A stretch of DNA of 64,000 nucleotides from Paenibacillus rhizosphaerae (GTDB lineage: Bacteria > Bacillota > Bacilli > Paenibacillales > Paenibacillaceae). The stretch is from positions 1,736,001 to 1,800,000 of the forward strand of contig NZ_JACHXJ010000001.1 of assembly GCF_014192015.1 (NCBI RefSeq), given 5' to 3'. The notes beneath the pieces were generated by a model. That model did not search any database, was not told the DNA's origin, and saw only the letters and a program-made list of their open reading frames with translations. The translations under genes were made by a program, and so were the position numbers. Each line of letters begins with the position of its first letter. Position 1 is the first letter of the stretch. Shown here in pieces: positions 1 to 9,578 of the stretch.

Positions 1-1
1 G

Positions 2-427
2 GTTCCGCCCATCGGTACGCTGATCAAAATCGCCGAAGCGCTTGGAACCAAAATATCCATTTTGCTTGATGACAGCGACCAAAACGGGACAGTGTATACC
101 ACGATGACTGCAACCCTGGATAAGATGGTCGCGTCGGAGAAAGGATATTCGTTTTCGGCCATTGCGGCCGAGCGGCCCGAGAAGTTGATGCAGCCTTTTT
201 ATTTTGTGGCTAAGAAAGGAAAGACGGAGAAGCGGACGGTCTCCCATGTCGGGCAGGAATTCATTTATGTGCTCGAAGGGACCATGATTTATTATGTCGG
301 CCAGGAAGCTTATACACTGCATGCAGGTGACAGCCTGTACTTTGATTCCTACGAAAATCATAAATATACGCCCGTCACGGACGAAGTAAAGTATTTGTCG
401 GTTTTTTGTTCGGATTCCAAAGCTTGA
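2..427 (+). CDS. XRE-family regulator with cupin domain (C-terminal part)
   Basis: The gene enters from the left edge already in frame. The first visible residues (PPIGTLIKIAEALG) are typical of the last helices of a Cro/CI-type helix-turn-helix. They are followed by a cupin barrel of about 70 residues with the signatures HVGQEFIYVLEG and HAGDSLYFDSYENHKY. XRE-cupin proteins are usually about 180 residues, so roughly 40 N-terminal residues lie outside the window. Such proteins bind DNA through the HTH and a small ligand or metal through the cupin. The 159-base gap to the next gene argues against strict co-transcription. What it controls cannot be told from this fragment. Confidence 0.85.
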   Translation, partial: VPPIGTLIKIAEALGTKISILLDDSDQNGTVYTTMTATLDKMVASEKGYSFSAIAAERPEKLMQPFYFVAKKGKTEKRTVSHVGQEFIYVLEGTMIYYVGQEAYTLHAGDSLYFDSYENHKYTPVTDEVKYLSVFCSDSKA

Positions 428-586
428 GTCCGTATGTCTGACAAAGCCTGGTAAGTTGATTTCTGTCCATGTTGTACCATGCTCATACAGGATTCTTGTA
501 AACGGTTGGCAGCGCCAATACCTTCAATTTACTTGAAACCCGGATGGGCATTTTTTCATACCATTCATACGCAGGGAGGATTGGAT

Positions 587-2110
587 ATGCTGAACGTCTT
601 AGTCGTTGACGACGAGCCGAAGCACAGACAAGGGTTGTCGCGGATGCTGAAAAATCTGAGGCCGGAGTATCACATCTTTAATGCCAGGGATGGTGCGGAG
701 GCACTCGAAAGGATGGAGGCCCATCCGATCGATTTGGTATTTACCGACATCCAGATGCCGATCATGGATGGCCTTGAATTTGTGGAGCATTTGACCCGCC
801 GCGGGGGGAGCGAAAGCGTCGTGATTTTAAGCGCCTACTCGGATTTTGCCTATGCGCAGCGAGCGCTGCAGCTCGGGGCAAACGATTACCTGCTCAAGCC
901 GGTGGAAGCCCAGAAGGTTACATCTCTCCTTCAGAAAGCCGAACATAAGGCGGGCGTACGGCGTAAGGCGACCATCGAATCGGCTTTGTCCGAATTGCTG
1001 GAGGGAAATCCTTCCGAAGCAGACATCACCTTGCTGCAGAGTTCCTTTCCAGACTGGAGACGCGGAATCTCGCTGGGTGCCATGGTCCATACAAGCGCTG
1101 CGGACCGGAAGCTGATGCTGTCCCTGCTTAAACGAAAGCTTGCTCACATCATGGAGGAAACCGGTCTTGCCCATGCATTTTACACTACGGATCAATGGTT
1201 GACGGGTGTAATCCTTAGCTCCGATGGATCATTTGACGTTACCTGCGAACTTGAATTGAAGCTGCAGGAACTGATGGATCATATTCAGAAAGAGCACGGA
1301 CAGGAACTAACATTGGGCTTAGGCAATGACTTTACAGAGTGGAGGCAAGGCGCGCATTCGTCTAATCTGCAGGCGCGATTTGCGCTTCAAAGCTTATTCT
1401 ACGAAGGGCCAGGGAAATTGTATAAATCTGACCCAGTAAACCCGACAAGCCCGTCCGCGATCATCCATTTGGATGCAGGCAAACTGGCCAAGGCGATTCT
1501 ATCCGGCAAAAAGGATGACATTTATGCGTGTCTGAAAACCGAGTTAGATCGTACATTGGCCCATGGTTATCCCGATCCTTCCAGGATGAAGTATTCCGTC
1601 GCCGCCTCGATTCAACATGTCACATCAATTTTAATGGAAAAGGGACTCTCACATATCCCGAGTGCCGCTTTTGAAGGAGCATTGTTGCGCTGCAGCCGCA
1701 TGGACGAATTACGGGAGACAGTTTTCCAGTGGGTTCTAGAGATGGCGGACCATATGGACCAACGTAGACAGTGTAAAAGCGAGGCCGTGATTGACAGCTG
1801 CAAAGCCTATATTGAAACCAACTATGGCGAGGAGGATTTGTCCCTCAGCACGCTGGCCATGAGATTTCATTTTAACCCTTCGTATTTTTGTATTCTGTTT
1901 AAAAACCACACCCGCATGACCATCCACCAATACATTACCCACATCCGTATGAGGGCGGCGGCCAGCCAGCTGCTGCAAACCTCCCAGAAAGTATACCAAG
2001 TGGCCGAAAACGTAGGCTACAGGGACGTGAAATATTTTATCCGTCTGTTTCGGAAGGAGTACGGCACAAGCCCGGATGAATACCGCCATTTATCCGCTAC
2101 CCGCATATAA
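587..2110 (+). CDS. YesN-type response regulator, AraC-family output
   Basis: This 507-residue protein has an N-terminal receiver domain (residues 1-120) with the acidic pocket at D8/D9, phospho-acceptor D54 in FTDIQMP and conserved K104 in YLLKPV. A long variable middle follows, and then a C-terminal AraC/XylS double helix-turn-helix (about residues 405-505). ATG 587 was chosen over an upstream in-frame TTG because GGGAGGA at 574-580 sits correctly before it. The partner kinase gene follows after 14 bases. In Paenibacillus such pairs normally activate the adjacent CUT1 transporter, so this is the likely regulator of the hydroxyproline/arabinoside operon starting at 4046. That target is inferred from position. 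Confidence 0.93.
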   Translation: MLNVLVVDDEPKHRQGLSRMLKNLRPEYHIFNARDGAEALERMEAHPIDLVFTDIQMPIMDGLEFVEHLTRRGGSESVVILSAYSDFAYAQRALQLGANDYLLKPVEAQKVTSLLQKAEHKAGVRRKATIESALSELLEGNPSEADITLLQSSFPDWRRGISLGAMVHTSAADRKLMLSLLKRKLAHIMEETGLAHAFYTTDQWLTGVILSSDGSFDVTCELELKLQELMDHIQKEHGQELTLGLGNDFTEWRQGAHSSNLQARFALQSLFYEGPGKLYKSDPVNPTSPSAIIHLDAGKLAKAILSGKKDDIYACLKTELDRTLAHGYPDPSRMKYSVAASIQHVTSILMEKGLSHIPSAAFEGALLRCSRMDELRETVFQWVLEMADHMDQRRQCKSEAVIDSCKAYIETNYGEEDLSLSTLAMRFHFNPSYFCILFKNHTRMTIHQYITHIRMRAAASQLLQTSQKVYQVAENVGYRDVKYFIRLFRKEYGTSPDEYRHLSATRI

Positions 2111-2124
2111 GGAAGGGATGTTCA

Positions 2125-3933
2125 TTGAGAAGCCGCCGAATGATGCCGCGATTTCAGGATTTGAGCTATCGAACCAAACTGCTGTTGTCCTACGCTCTCA
2201 TCGTCACGATTCCCCTAACGATACTTAGCTACAAATATTTTGTGTCGAGCAGCGGGTTTATTTCCGACTTTGCCAGACAGAATCTGTACTCCATCGTGAA
2301 GCAGAACAACGAAATCATGGACGCCGAGCTCGCCAGGGTCGAAGACAGCAGCCTTGCTTTGATCGCGGAGCAGGTTCTGTACGAACAATACCTCACGGCC
2401 GATCCGAAAGACGAATACCAAATGATCACGATGGAGAAAAAGGTGAGTCGGGCGCTGAATACATATTTTCCAGACTTGAAGCATATGTACTCGATCCATT
2501 TAATTACCAGCTATTCAGACATCGGCCCAACGGGCGCTACCCCCTTTATCCCTTATGAAGGGTTTAATCAAACAGCCCTCTATCAGGCTGCCGTACAAGC
2601 GGACGGAGGAATGGCTTGGGTCCCGACGTTTTCGTTTGGCGACATGTTTCATCGGGATGCCGGTTCTCCCGTGCCCTCCGAGTACGTTCAGCTTCTGGCC
2701 GGCGTGCGCCTGCTGAAATTGTTTCAGATTAATAACGGGGAGGTGATCGAGCTTCAGGGGGCAGCCGAGCTTCCCGTGCTGGTCATCACCTATCAGCCCG
2801 ATTATTACCGTTCCCGCTTCGCCAGCGTGCTCCCATCCACCGGGGCTTCTTTTTTTGTCATGAGCCGGGACGGTCAGAGAGTAGCCGATTCGCAGGAGGA
2901 AGATCCCGCGCTTGATGAAGCCTCATTGAAAAGAATGGCGGAGATGAGAAGCGGCACCCTCACGATCACAAGAAACGGTAAGCCCCTAATCGTATGCTTT
3001 GACACTTCGGATGTAACCGGCTGGATTTCCGGAGTCACGATCTCACCGGAGGTGCTCGGCAGCGCCTTTTTGCCGGAGGTAAAGTCATACACGTTCTACT
3101 TGACGCTGATCCTCCTGCTGGTTTCGCTTCTCTTGGCTTTTTTCCTGGCCAATTCCATCACCAAGCCCATTCAACAGCTGCTTCAAGCGATCAAAAAAAC
3201 GGGGGAAGGGGAATTCGATACCCGAATCCCGGTCAAGTCCTATAACGAGATGGGACTGCTCATCCACAAGTACAATCAAATGAATGTAAAAATCAACAAC
3301 CTGATCGAAGAAAACTATAAAGTGAAGCTGAGAGAAAAAGAAACTCAAATTATGTCCCTGAACATTCAGCTGAATCCGCATTTTTTGTATAACACGCTCA
3401 ACATCATGAATTGGACGGCACTCGAAAACGAGCAAAACGAATTGAGTTCCATGATCGTCAGCTTGTCTTCCATGCTGCAGTATACTTCCGCAAGCAATCA
3501 GGACATTGGTGATCTGGAGGAAGACCTGAACTGGTTGAAGCATTACTTCTCGATCACCGAGCAGCGGTTTGAGGGTAAATTCACGGTGACCTATGACATC
3601 TCGCCTGAACTGTATTTATTCAAAGTCCCGAAGCTGTTCCTGCAGCCGTTTGTCGAGAATGCCATCGTTCATGGCTTCGCCCGCCTGCACAGCGGTGGAA
3701 AGATAGTGATCCGGGGGCGGCTTAAGGGGGATGAGCGGATCTTCGTGGTGGAAGATAACGGGATCGGCATCCCACATCACAAATTGGCAGGTTTGACACG
3801 GGAGGAGAGTCGCTCCATCGGCATTCGCAACGTGGATCAGCGAATCAAACTGATCTACGGTGATTCTTATGGAGTGACTATTACCTCGGAAGAACGCAGG
3901 GGAACGACCGTCATGATCAAATTGCCGGTATGA
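2125..3933 (+). CDS. YesM-type sensor histidine kinase
   Basis: This membrane sensor kinase has 602 residues. A first transmembrane helix lies near residues 20-41 and a large extracytoplasmic sensor domain extends to about residue 320. A second helix (LTLILLLVSLLLAFFLA) precedes a HAMP linker. The His_kinase domain has H419 in NPHFLYNTLN, and the HATPase_c domain has the N, G1 and G2 boxes (FVENAIVHG, EDNGIGIP, SIGIRNVDQRI). The start is TTG at 2125, seven bases after GGAAGGGA; ATG 2140 is an alternative. It probably senses an extracellular ligand directly or through the binding protein and phosphorylates the regulator encoded just upstream. Confidence 0.93.
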   Translation: MRSRRMMPRFQDLSYRTKLLLSYALIVTIPLTILSYKYFVSSSGFISDFARQNLYSIVKQNNEIMDAELARVEDSSLALIAEQVLYEQYLTADPKDEYQMITMEKKVSRALNTYFPDLKHMYSIHLITSYSDIGPTGATPFIPYEGFNQTALYQAAVQADGGMAWVPTFSFGDMFHRDAGSPVPSEYVQLLAGVRLLKLFQINNGEVIELQGAAELPVLVITYQPDYYRSRFASVLPSTGASFFVMSRDGQRVADSQEEDPALDEASLKRMAEMRSGTLTITRNGKPLIVCFDTSDVTGWISGVTISPEVLGSAFLPEVKSYTFYLTLILLLVSLLLAFFLANSITKPIQQLLQAIKKTGEGEFDTRIPVKSYNEMGLLIHKYNQMNVKINNLIEENYKVKLREKETQIMSLNIQLNPHFLYNTLNIMNWTALENEQNELSSMIVSLSSMLQYTSASNQDIGDLEEDLNWLKHYFSITEQRFEGKFTVTYDISPELYLFKVPKLFLQPFVENAIVHGFARLHSGGKIVIRGRLKGDERIFVVEDNGIGIPHHKLAGLTREESRSIGIRNVDQRIKLIYGDSYGVTITSEERRGTTVMIKLPV

Positions 3934-4045
3934 ACAACACATAAAAATTGTCCACCATTCCAAAAATGTTCGAATTTTTTTTGAACCTCCGCTTTTTTAC
4001 AATGAATTTACAAACATCAATTCAGTGTGATTGGAGGGTAAAAGA

Positions 4046-5425
4046 ATGAAATTTTCCAAATTTCTCGCTGGGATCGCTTTACCCGCTTTACTGGCGGTAA
4101 CCGTTTCCCTCTCGGGCTGCTCGGGCAGCGGAGGATCAGCCCAAAGTGAAGGAGACAGCAAGGAAGGGGGGAAAGGGGAAGAAAAAGTCACCCTAAAGTT
4201 TGCCTTCTGGGGAGACACGATCGAAAAGAAAACGGTCACGGATGCGCTTAAAAGTTTTGAGCAAAAGACCGGCATTCAAGTGGAGCCCATGCACATTCCG
4301 GCCGACTATTTGACCAAGCTGACAACGATGGTCGCAGGTAATGTTGCACCTGACCTCGGTTATTTATCGTCCGGCGCGGCACTAAGCTGGGGGAAAGACG
4401 GAAAGCTGCTGAACCTCGCACCGCTAATTGAGGAAGACAAGGAATTCAAGAAGGAAGATTACCTGGATCAAGTTTGGTATGAAATTGCTCCGGGCAACAC
4501 GATCGGCATGAGTACGGCTGTCGAAGGATACGGGCTCATGTACAACAAGGATATGCTCCTTGAAGCGGGTGTCGAGCTTCCTCCCACGCAGGCAGATAAG
4601 GCCTGGGACTGGGACACGTTCATTGAGTACGCAAAGAAGCTGACCCTGGACGATCAGGGACGAAATGCGCTTGATCCTAATTTTAATCCGAATAAGATCA
4701 AGCAGTTCGGCCTCCAATACGATCCGTACAACATGATGGCAGCGGTGGTATCGAACGGCGGCAATTTCCTGACGGAAGACGGAAACGGATTCGGGCTGGC
4801 GAAGCCGGAGGCGATCGACGCGATTCAAAAGCTGGCGGACTTAATGTATGTGCATCACGTATCGCCAACGCCGCTGCAGACCAAGAGTCTGCCCGACATG
4901 GCGCTCCAGACGAAGAAGGTCGCCATGACCGTATCCGGCAACTGGGCACTCCAGGCTTTTGCGGAACAGGATTTCAATCTTGGTGTCGGTGTCCTGCCTA
5001 AATTGATGAAAAGCAACACACTGCTGGACGGCGCACCGACGGTCATCTTCAAATCCACCAAGCATCCGAAAGAGGCTTGGATGCTGTATAAGTACATGGC
5101 GGATCCTGAATCGGTTCTGCCGCTGATTGAAGGCGGTTTATGGATGCCGCTCAAGAAAGAGTGGTATACGAACCCGGATCTCATCAATAAATGGGCGTCG
5201 GGGAACAAGGCTCACCCGGAGGGGTACACAGATGCTTACATGAAACAGACGATTGAAAATGGCATCCGGACCCCGGGCTTTGAAGTGAAGAACCTGGATA
5301 AAATCAATGCGCTGGTGACTCCTGCCCTCGACTTGGTCTGGACCGGCAAAAAGTCGGCGGAGGAAGCGCTGAAAGAGATCGAACCCAAAGTACAACCGCT
5401 GATTGAAGGCTATTACGGCAAATAA
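4046..5425 (+). CDS. CUT1 ABC transporter solute-binding lipoprotein
   Basis: This is a family 1 extracellular solute-binding protein of 459 residues. A lipoprotein signal ends in LSGC with the lipidated Cys at residue 25, followed by a Ser/Gly-rich tether. The mature part opens with the typical VTLKFAFWGD strand. ATG 4046 follows GGAGGG by seven bases; an in-frame TTG at 4031 overlaps that ribosome site and is rejected. It heads the transporter, with two permease genes next and no ATPase gene, so a shared MsmX-like ATPase elsewhere is expected. CUT1 systems import oligosaccharides or glycosides. Because hydroxyproline and GH127 genes follow, I infer an arabinosylated hydroxyproline compound as ligand. 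Confidence 0.9.
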   Translation: MKFSKFLAGIALPALLAVTVSLSGCSGSGGSAQSEGDSKEGGKGEEKVTLKFAFWGDTIEKKTVTDALKSFEQKTGIQVEPMHIPADYLTKLTTMVAGNVAPDLGYLSSGAALSWGKDGKLLNLAPLIEEDKEFKKEDYLDQVWYEIAPGNTIGMSTAVEGYGLMYNKDMLLEAGVELPPTQADKAWDWDTFIEYAKKLTLDDQGRNALDPNFNPNKIKQFGLQYDPYNMMAAVVSNGGNFLTEDGNGFGLAKPEAIDAIQKLADLMYVHHVSPTPLQTKSLPDMALQTKKVAMTVSGNWALQAFAEQDFNLGVGVLPKLMKSNTLLDGAPTVIFKSTKHPKEAWMLYKYMADPESVLPLIEGGLWMPLKKEWYTNPDLINKWASGNKAHPEGYTDAYMKQTIENGIRTPGFEVKNLDKINALVTPALDLVWTGKKSAEEALKEIEPKVQPLIEGYYGK

Positions 5426-5465
5426 CCCCGTCCGAACGAACCGATCCAGAAAGGAGGGATTCAGG

Positions 5466-6356
5466 ATGCTGCACAAACGCCGTATCGCCGTGGCGGGCAT
5501 TCTCTTTGCCCTACCCAGCATCTTTGGGATTATGCTGTTTGTCATTCTGCCCATGCTTACCAGCTTATTGCTCAGCTTTACGGATTACCGGATCGTGAAT
5601 ACGCCTAAATTCATCGGGTTTACGAATTATAAGCGGCTCTTCGACGGAACCGATCCCTATTTTTATAATTCGCTGTGGGTGACCTTTAAATACGTCATTC
5701 TCCGCGTTCCGCTCGGACTGATCGTCTCATTTATCGCCGCTTTCCTGCTGAATATGGAATTTATCCGCGGCAAATCGGTGTTCCGCACGATCTTCTATTT
5801 GCCGGCGATCGTGCCGGCCGTCGCGTCTTCGATGATCTGGATCTGGCTGTTCAGCCCGGATCTCGGGCTGTTCAACAGCTTCCTGGAAGCGCTGAATCTT
5901 CCAACCCTAAATTGGCTGTACTCCGAAAATACGGTGGTTCCTTCCATCGTCATCATGAGCTTGTGGGGAATGGGGAGCACGATCATTATTTTTCTGGCGG
6001 GCCTCCAGGGTGTACCCAGATCCTTGTACGAAGCCGCGATCGTCGATGGTGCAGGTGCGGTTCGGAAATTCCGTCATATCACCATTCCAATGATGACGCC
6101 GATCATTTTCTTCAACCTGATCATGGGATCCATCGGAGCTTTCCAGGTGTTCACGGAAGCTTTGATTATGACGCAGGGAGGACCGAATAACGCCAGCTTA
6201 TTCTATAACTATTACATTTACCGTCAAGCCTTTCAGTTCGGCGAGATGGGGCAGGCTTCTGCCATCGCCTGGATTCTCTTTATCATCATCCTGATCGTCA
6301 CGGCGATCTTTTTCCGGACCTCTAAAACCTGGGTGTTTTATGAAAGTGAGGTGTAG
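5466..6356 (+). CDS. CUT1 ABC transporter permease, MalF-like
   Basis: This is a 296-residue inner-membrane permease with about six hydrophobic helices. Its binding-protein-dependent transport motif EAAIVDGAGAVRKFRHITIP (near residue 190) is the loop that docks the ATPase. ATG 5466 follows AAGGAGGG; the longer reading frame from 5403 overlaps the binding-protein gene and has no ribosome site. It pairs with the MalG-like permease that begins five bases after its stop, so the two form a heterodimeric channel. Confidence 0.93.
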   Translation: MLHKRRIAVAGILFALPSIFGIMLFVILPMLTSLLLSFTDYRIVNTPKFIGFTNYKRLFDGTDPYFYNSLWVTFKYVILRVPLGLIVSFIAAFLLNMEFIRGKSVFRTIFYLPAIVPAVASSMIWIWLFSPDLGLFNSFLEALNLPTLNWLYSENTVVPSIVIMSLWGMGSTIIIFLAGLQGVPRSLYEAAIVDGAGAVRKFRHITIPMMTPIIFFNLIMGSIGAFQVFTEALIMTQGGPNNASLFYNYYIYRQAFQFGEMGQASAIAWILFIIILIVTAIFFRTSKTWVFYESEV

Positions 6357-6361
6357 CGCCC

Positions 6362-7192
6362 ATGAGGAAAAGCCGCCGGGTCTCGCAAATTATTGTATAC
6401 GCCATACTCATCCTGGGGAGTGTTTTCTGTTTGCTGCCATTGTTCTGGCTGGTACGCAGCTCCATGATGTCGTCCATGCAAATTTTTGAGATGCCGCCCA
6501 AATGGATTCCCTCGCCGTTCCGGTTTCAAAACTATACGGAGGCGCTGACGACGATCGACTTTCTCCGGTTCTTCCGAAACACCCTGACGATCACCGCCAG
6601 CTGTTTGATCGGAGCGCTCATCAGCAGTTCGCTCGGGGCATACAGCTACGCAAGGCTTGATTGGCCGGGCAAGAAGTTTTTCTTTGGATTGCTGCTCGCC
6701 AGCATGATGCTTCCCGGTGCGGTAACGCTGATCCCTACGTTTATCGGGTGGAGGCTTGCCGACCTGATCAACACCTACGTGCCATTGATATTGCCGGTTT
6801 GGTTCGGTTCCGCATTCGACATCTTTTTGCTGCGGCAGTTTTATGCCGGCATCCCGAGAGATCTTGATGAAGCGGCTTATGTGGACGGTGCCGGCCCATG
6901 GACGATTTTCTGGCGGATCATCATTCCTTTATCCAAACCGCCTCTGATCGTCATCGGCTTATTCTCGTTCATGAACTCGTGGAACGATTTCATGGGACCG
7001 CTCGTGTACTTGAACGAGGAAAGCAAGTTTACGCTGGCGCTTGGGCTGCAAATGTTCCAGTCGCTTCACAGCGCGCAGTGGCATTTGCTGATGGCAGCCT
7101 CCACCGTGGTCATCCTGCCGGTCATTATCGTGTTTTTCATCGGACAGCGGTATTTTATTGAAGGGATTACGCTGACCGGCATGAAGGGATAA
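6362..7192 (+). CDS. CUT1 ABC transporter permease, MalG-like
   Basis: This 276-residue permease has six predicted membrane helices and the EAA loop DEAAYVDGAGPWTIFWRII near residue 180. The sequence around NSWNDFMGPLVYL is typical of MalG-type subunits. It starts five bases after the MalF-like gene and completes the channel. No ATP-binding subunit follows; the next gene, 96 bases later, is a peptidase. The shared ATPase must be encoded elsewhere, as is common for CUT1 systems in Bacillales. Confidence 0.93.
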   Translation: MRKSRRVSQIIVYAILILGSVFCLLPLFWLVRSSMMSSMQIFEMPPKWIPSPFRFQNYTEALTTIDFLRFFRNTLTITASCLIGALISSSLGAYSYARLDWPGKKFFFGLLLASMMLPGAVTLIPTFIGWRLADLINTYVPLILPVWFGSAFDIFLLRQFYAGIPRDLDEAAYVDGAGPWTIFWRIIIPLSKPPLIVIGLFSFMNSWNDFMGPLVYLNEESKFTLALGLQMFQSLHSAQWHLLMAASTVVILPVIIVFFIGQRYFIEGITLTGMKG

Positions 7193-7288
7193 GCAAGCAA
7201 ATTTGCAGATCTGTGCAGCTAATTGATTTATGAACAAACCAATGCATCCTTTACGGCTGCGAGGATGAATAAGGAGCGTGAACCTACC

Positions 7289-8359
7289 ATGGAAGCACAG
7301 CGTCTCAACAAGGTACGGGAAGAGCTTGAGCGTCAAGGGATCGACGGAGTCTTGATTTCTAGCCCGTATAACCGCAGATATGTTACCGGATTTACGGGTA
7401 CAGCAGGCTTTGTTGCCATTACGAAGAATCAGGCCTGGCTGATTACCGATTTTCGCTATACCCGCCAAGCAACGGAACAGGCCAAAGCATATCAGGTAGA
7501 ACAGCATACGGGCCAACCGCTCGAAATGATCCGGGAGAAGCTGAGCGCTGCAGGGGTGCGGAAGCTCGGTTTTGAGCAAAATCATCTCACTTACGAGTCA
7601 TATCAAACCTATGTTGAAACCTTTCAGGGCTTTGAACTCATCCCGACGCAAAATATCGTCGAAAAGCTGCGCGGTATCAAGGATGAGCGGGAGCAGGATT
7701 ACATTCGGAAGGCGATCGAAATTACGGACATGGCCTTTGAGCATATTCTGGACTTCATGAAGCCAGGCGTATCCGAAAGAGATATCGCAACAGAGCTTGA
7801 ATACTTCATGCGCAAAAACGGTGCCGTCTCGTCAGCGTACCCGGCGATCGTGGCTTCCGGTGTACGCTCGGCGCTGCCGCATGGTCTGGCCAGCTCGAAG
7901 CTGCTGGGAAGGGACGAATTCGTAACTCTCGATTTCGGGGCGAACTACGAGGGGTACTGCTCGGATCTAACGCGTACGGTTATTATCGGCGAACCGACGG
8001 AGCGTCATCAGGAGATTTACCGGATCGTTCTTGAAGCCAATCGGAAGACCTTGGAAGGATTAAAACCGGGGATAACGGGGAAGGAAGGGGATTCCCTGGC
8101 CAGGGACTGCATCGCAGGCTATGGATACGGCGAGTTTTTCGGTCACGGTCTCGGTCATGCGTTCGGCCTGGAGATCCATGAGCCGATGCGCTTTTCCCAA
8201 CAGACGGAGGATCGGCTGGAGCCCGGCATGGTTCTAACCGTGGAACCCGGCATCTATTTGCCCGACTTTGGAGGCGTCCGCATTGAAGATGACATTCTCG
8301 TGACGGACACCGGGATCGAAGTGCTGACGAAATCAAACAAAGAGCTGATCGTCCTATAA
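7289..8359 (+). CDS. Xaa-Pro peptidase (M24B family)
   Basis: This 356-residue pita-bread metallopeptidase has an N-terminal creatinase-like domain and a C-terminal M24 domain. The metal ligands are visible: two Asp in LDFGANYEGYCSDLTRTV, His in GHGLGHAFG, and two Glu in VEPGIYLPDFGGVRIED. The family removes residues before proline or splits X-Pro dipeptides in the cytoplasm. ATG 7289 gives the usual length; AAGGAG lies 12 bases upstream, and ATG 7265 is a possible earlier start. Placement between a glycoside-type importer and hydroxyproline catabolic genes suggests it frees hydroxyproline from imported short peptides. That role is an inference. Confidence 0.9.
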   Translation: MEAQRLNKVREELERQGIDGVLISSPYNRRYVTGFTGTAGFVAITKNQAWLITDFRYTRQATEQAKAYQVEQHTGQPLEMIREKLSAAGVRKLGFEQNHLTYESYQTYVETFQGFELIPTQNIVEKLRGIKDEREQDYIRKAIEITDMAFEHILDFMKPGVSERDIATELEYFMRKNGAVSSAYPAIVASGVRSALPHGLASSKLLGRDEFVTLDFGANYEGYCSDLTRTVIIGEPTERHQEIYRIVLEANRKTLEGLKPGITGKEGDSLARDCIAGYGYGEFFGHGLGHAFGLEIHEPMRFSQQTEDRLEPGMVLTVEPGIYLPDFGGVRIEDDILVTDTGIEVLTKSNKELIVL

Positions 8360-8381
8360 AACGAAAGAAGTGATTGCATCC

Positions 8382-9578
8382 ATGCGTGATGAAACCGCAC
8401 AAGTTGTCATCATCGGGGGAGGGATCATCGGCATGTCCATCGCCTACTATACCGCGAAAGCCGGCATGGACGTTCTCGTTGTGGAGCGAGGGGAAATTGC
8501 CGGCGGTACTTCTTCCAAATGCGACGGCAATATTCTCGCCATCGACAAGGATCCGGGCTTCGACAGCCAGATGTCGCTGAAGTCGCAGGAACTGGTCAAG
8601 TGTTGGGTACAGGAGCTCGATGAGGAGTTCGAATACCGGGCTCCCGGGAGCATTCTGGTCTGCGAGACGGACGAAGAGATGGCCGCAGCCGAATCCTGGG
8701 TTGCACGCCAGCGCGAAGCCGGCCTTCCTTTCCGCATGCTTGATCAGAAGGATCTTAGGGACGAATGGCCTTACATGGCCGAAGATCTGCCGGGCGGATT
8801 GGAATGCGCTACGGATTCAACGGTCAATCCGGTGCTGCTGACCTACTCCCTGGCCTCAACGGCCCGGCGCTATGGGGCAAGGCTTCGAACCCATACGCCG
8901 GTCACCGGCATTCAGCTTGACGAGGAGAGGAAAGTACGCGCCGTCGAGACCTCGGAGGGTATGATCCGCACGAATACCGTCATTAATGCGGGCGGGGTAT
9001 GGGCGAAGCATATCGGGCGGATGGTAGGCATTGATATTCCGATCGAGCCCCGTAAGGGACATATTCTAGTCGCTTCCCGGTGGGCAAATATCGGGAAACG
9101 AAAGGTGATGGAGTTCGGATATTTGATGAGCAAATTCGGCGGCACCCGCACAGTGGATCCCAAATTCGACCGATATGGCATTGCGCTCGTCTTTGAACCT
9201 ACCGCTTCGCAAAACTTCCTGATCGGCTCCAGCCGCCAATTTGTCGGAATGGACAGCCGCGTCGATCAGCAGGTCATCAGCTTGATTGCGGAAAGAGCCA
9301 TTCGTTTTTTTCCCGTGCTGGAACAGATTCCTCTCCTGAGAACCTATGCAGGCTTGAGGCCGTGGACGGCGGATCATCTGCCGATCGTTTCTCAAATCGA
9401 CGAGGTTCCCGGGTTCTATGTGGCAGCAGGGCATGAAGGGGACGGGATCAGCCTGGCCGCCGTTACCGGGAAAGTGATCAGCGAAATGCTGAGCGGGGCG
9501 GAGACCTGCATTCCGGTGGACCGTCTTCGTTATGACCGTTTCCGGAGCAAATCGCACCCCCAGGAGGTGTTTCGATGA
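8382..9578 (+). CDS. FAD-dependent D-hydroxyproline dehydrogenase, DAO-fold (beta-type) subunit
   Basis: This 398-residue protein of the D-amino-acid oxidase/glycine oxidase fold has the FAD dinucleotide motif IIGGGIIGMSIAYYTAKAG at its N-terminus, a second FAD motif INAGGVWA, and GHEGDGISLAAVTGK near the C-terminus. It resembles HcnC/LhpB-type subunits, which combine with a second flavoprotein and small [2Fe-2S] subunits to oxidise D-hydroxyproline to pyrroline-4-hydroxy-2-carboxylate. Those partners are encoded at 14028-15876. The ATG at 8382 is preferred to GTG 8370. The stop overlaps the epimerase start by four bases (ATGA). A simple D-amino-acid oxidase role is possible, but the neighbourhood favours D-hydroxyproline. 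Confidence 0.82.
   Translation: MRDETAQVVIIGGGIIGMSIAYYTAKAGMDVLVVERGEIAGGTSSKCDGNILAIDKDPGFDSQMSLKSQELVKCWVQELDEEFEYRAPGSILVCETDEEMAAAESWVARQREAGLPFRMLDQKDLRDEWPYMAEDLPGGLECATDSTVNPVLLTYSLASTARRYGARLRTHTPVTGIQLDEERKVRAVETSEGMIRTNTVINAGGVWAKHIGRMVGIDIPIEPRKGHILVASRWANIGKRKVMEFGYLMSKFGGTRTVDPKFDRYGIALVFEPTASQNFLIGSSRQFVGMDSRVDQQVISLIAERAIRFFPVLEQIPLLRTYAGLRPWTADHLPIVSQIDEVPGFYVAAGHEGDGISLAAVTGKVISEMLSGAETCIPVDRLRYDRFRSKSHPQEVFR

Noticed and set aside
494..508. cre-like sequence TGTAAACGGTTGGC upstream of the first response regulator
   Set aside because: It matches only 11 of 14 consensus positions, with the last three wrong, so it is too weak to annotate.
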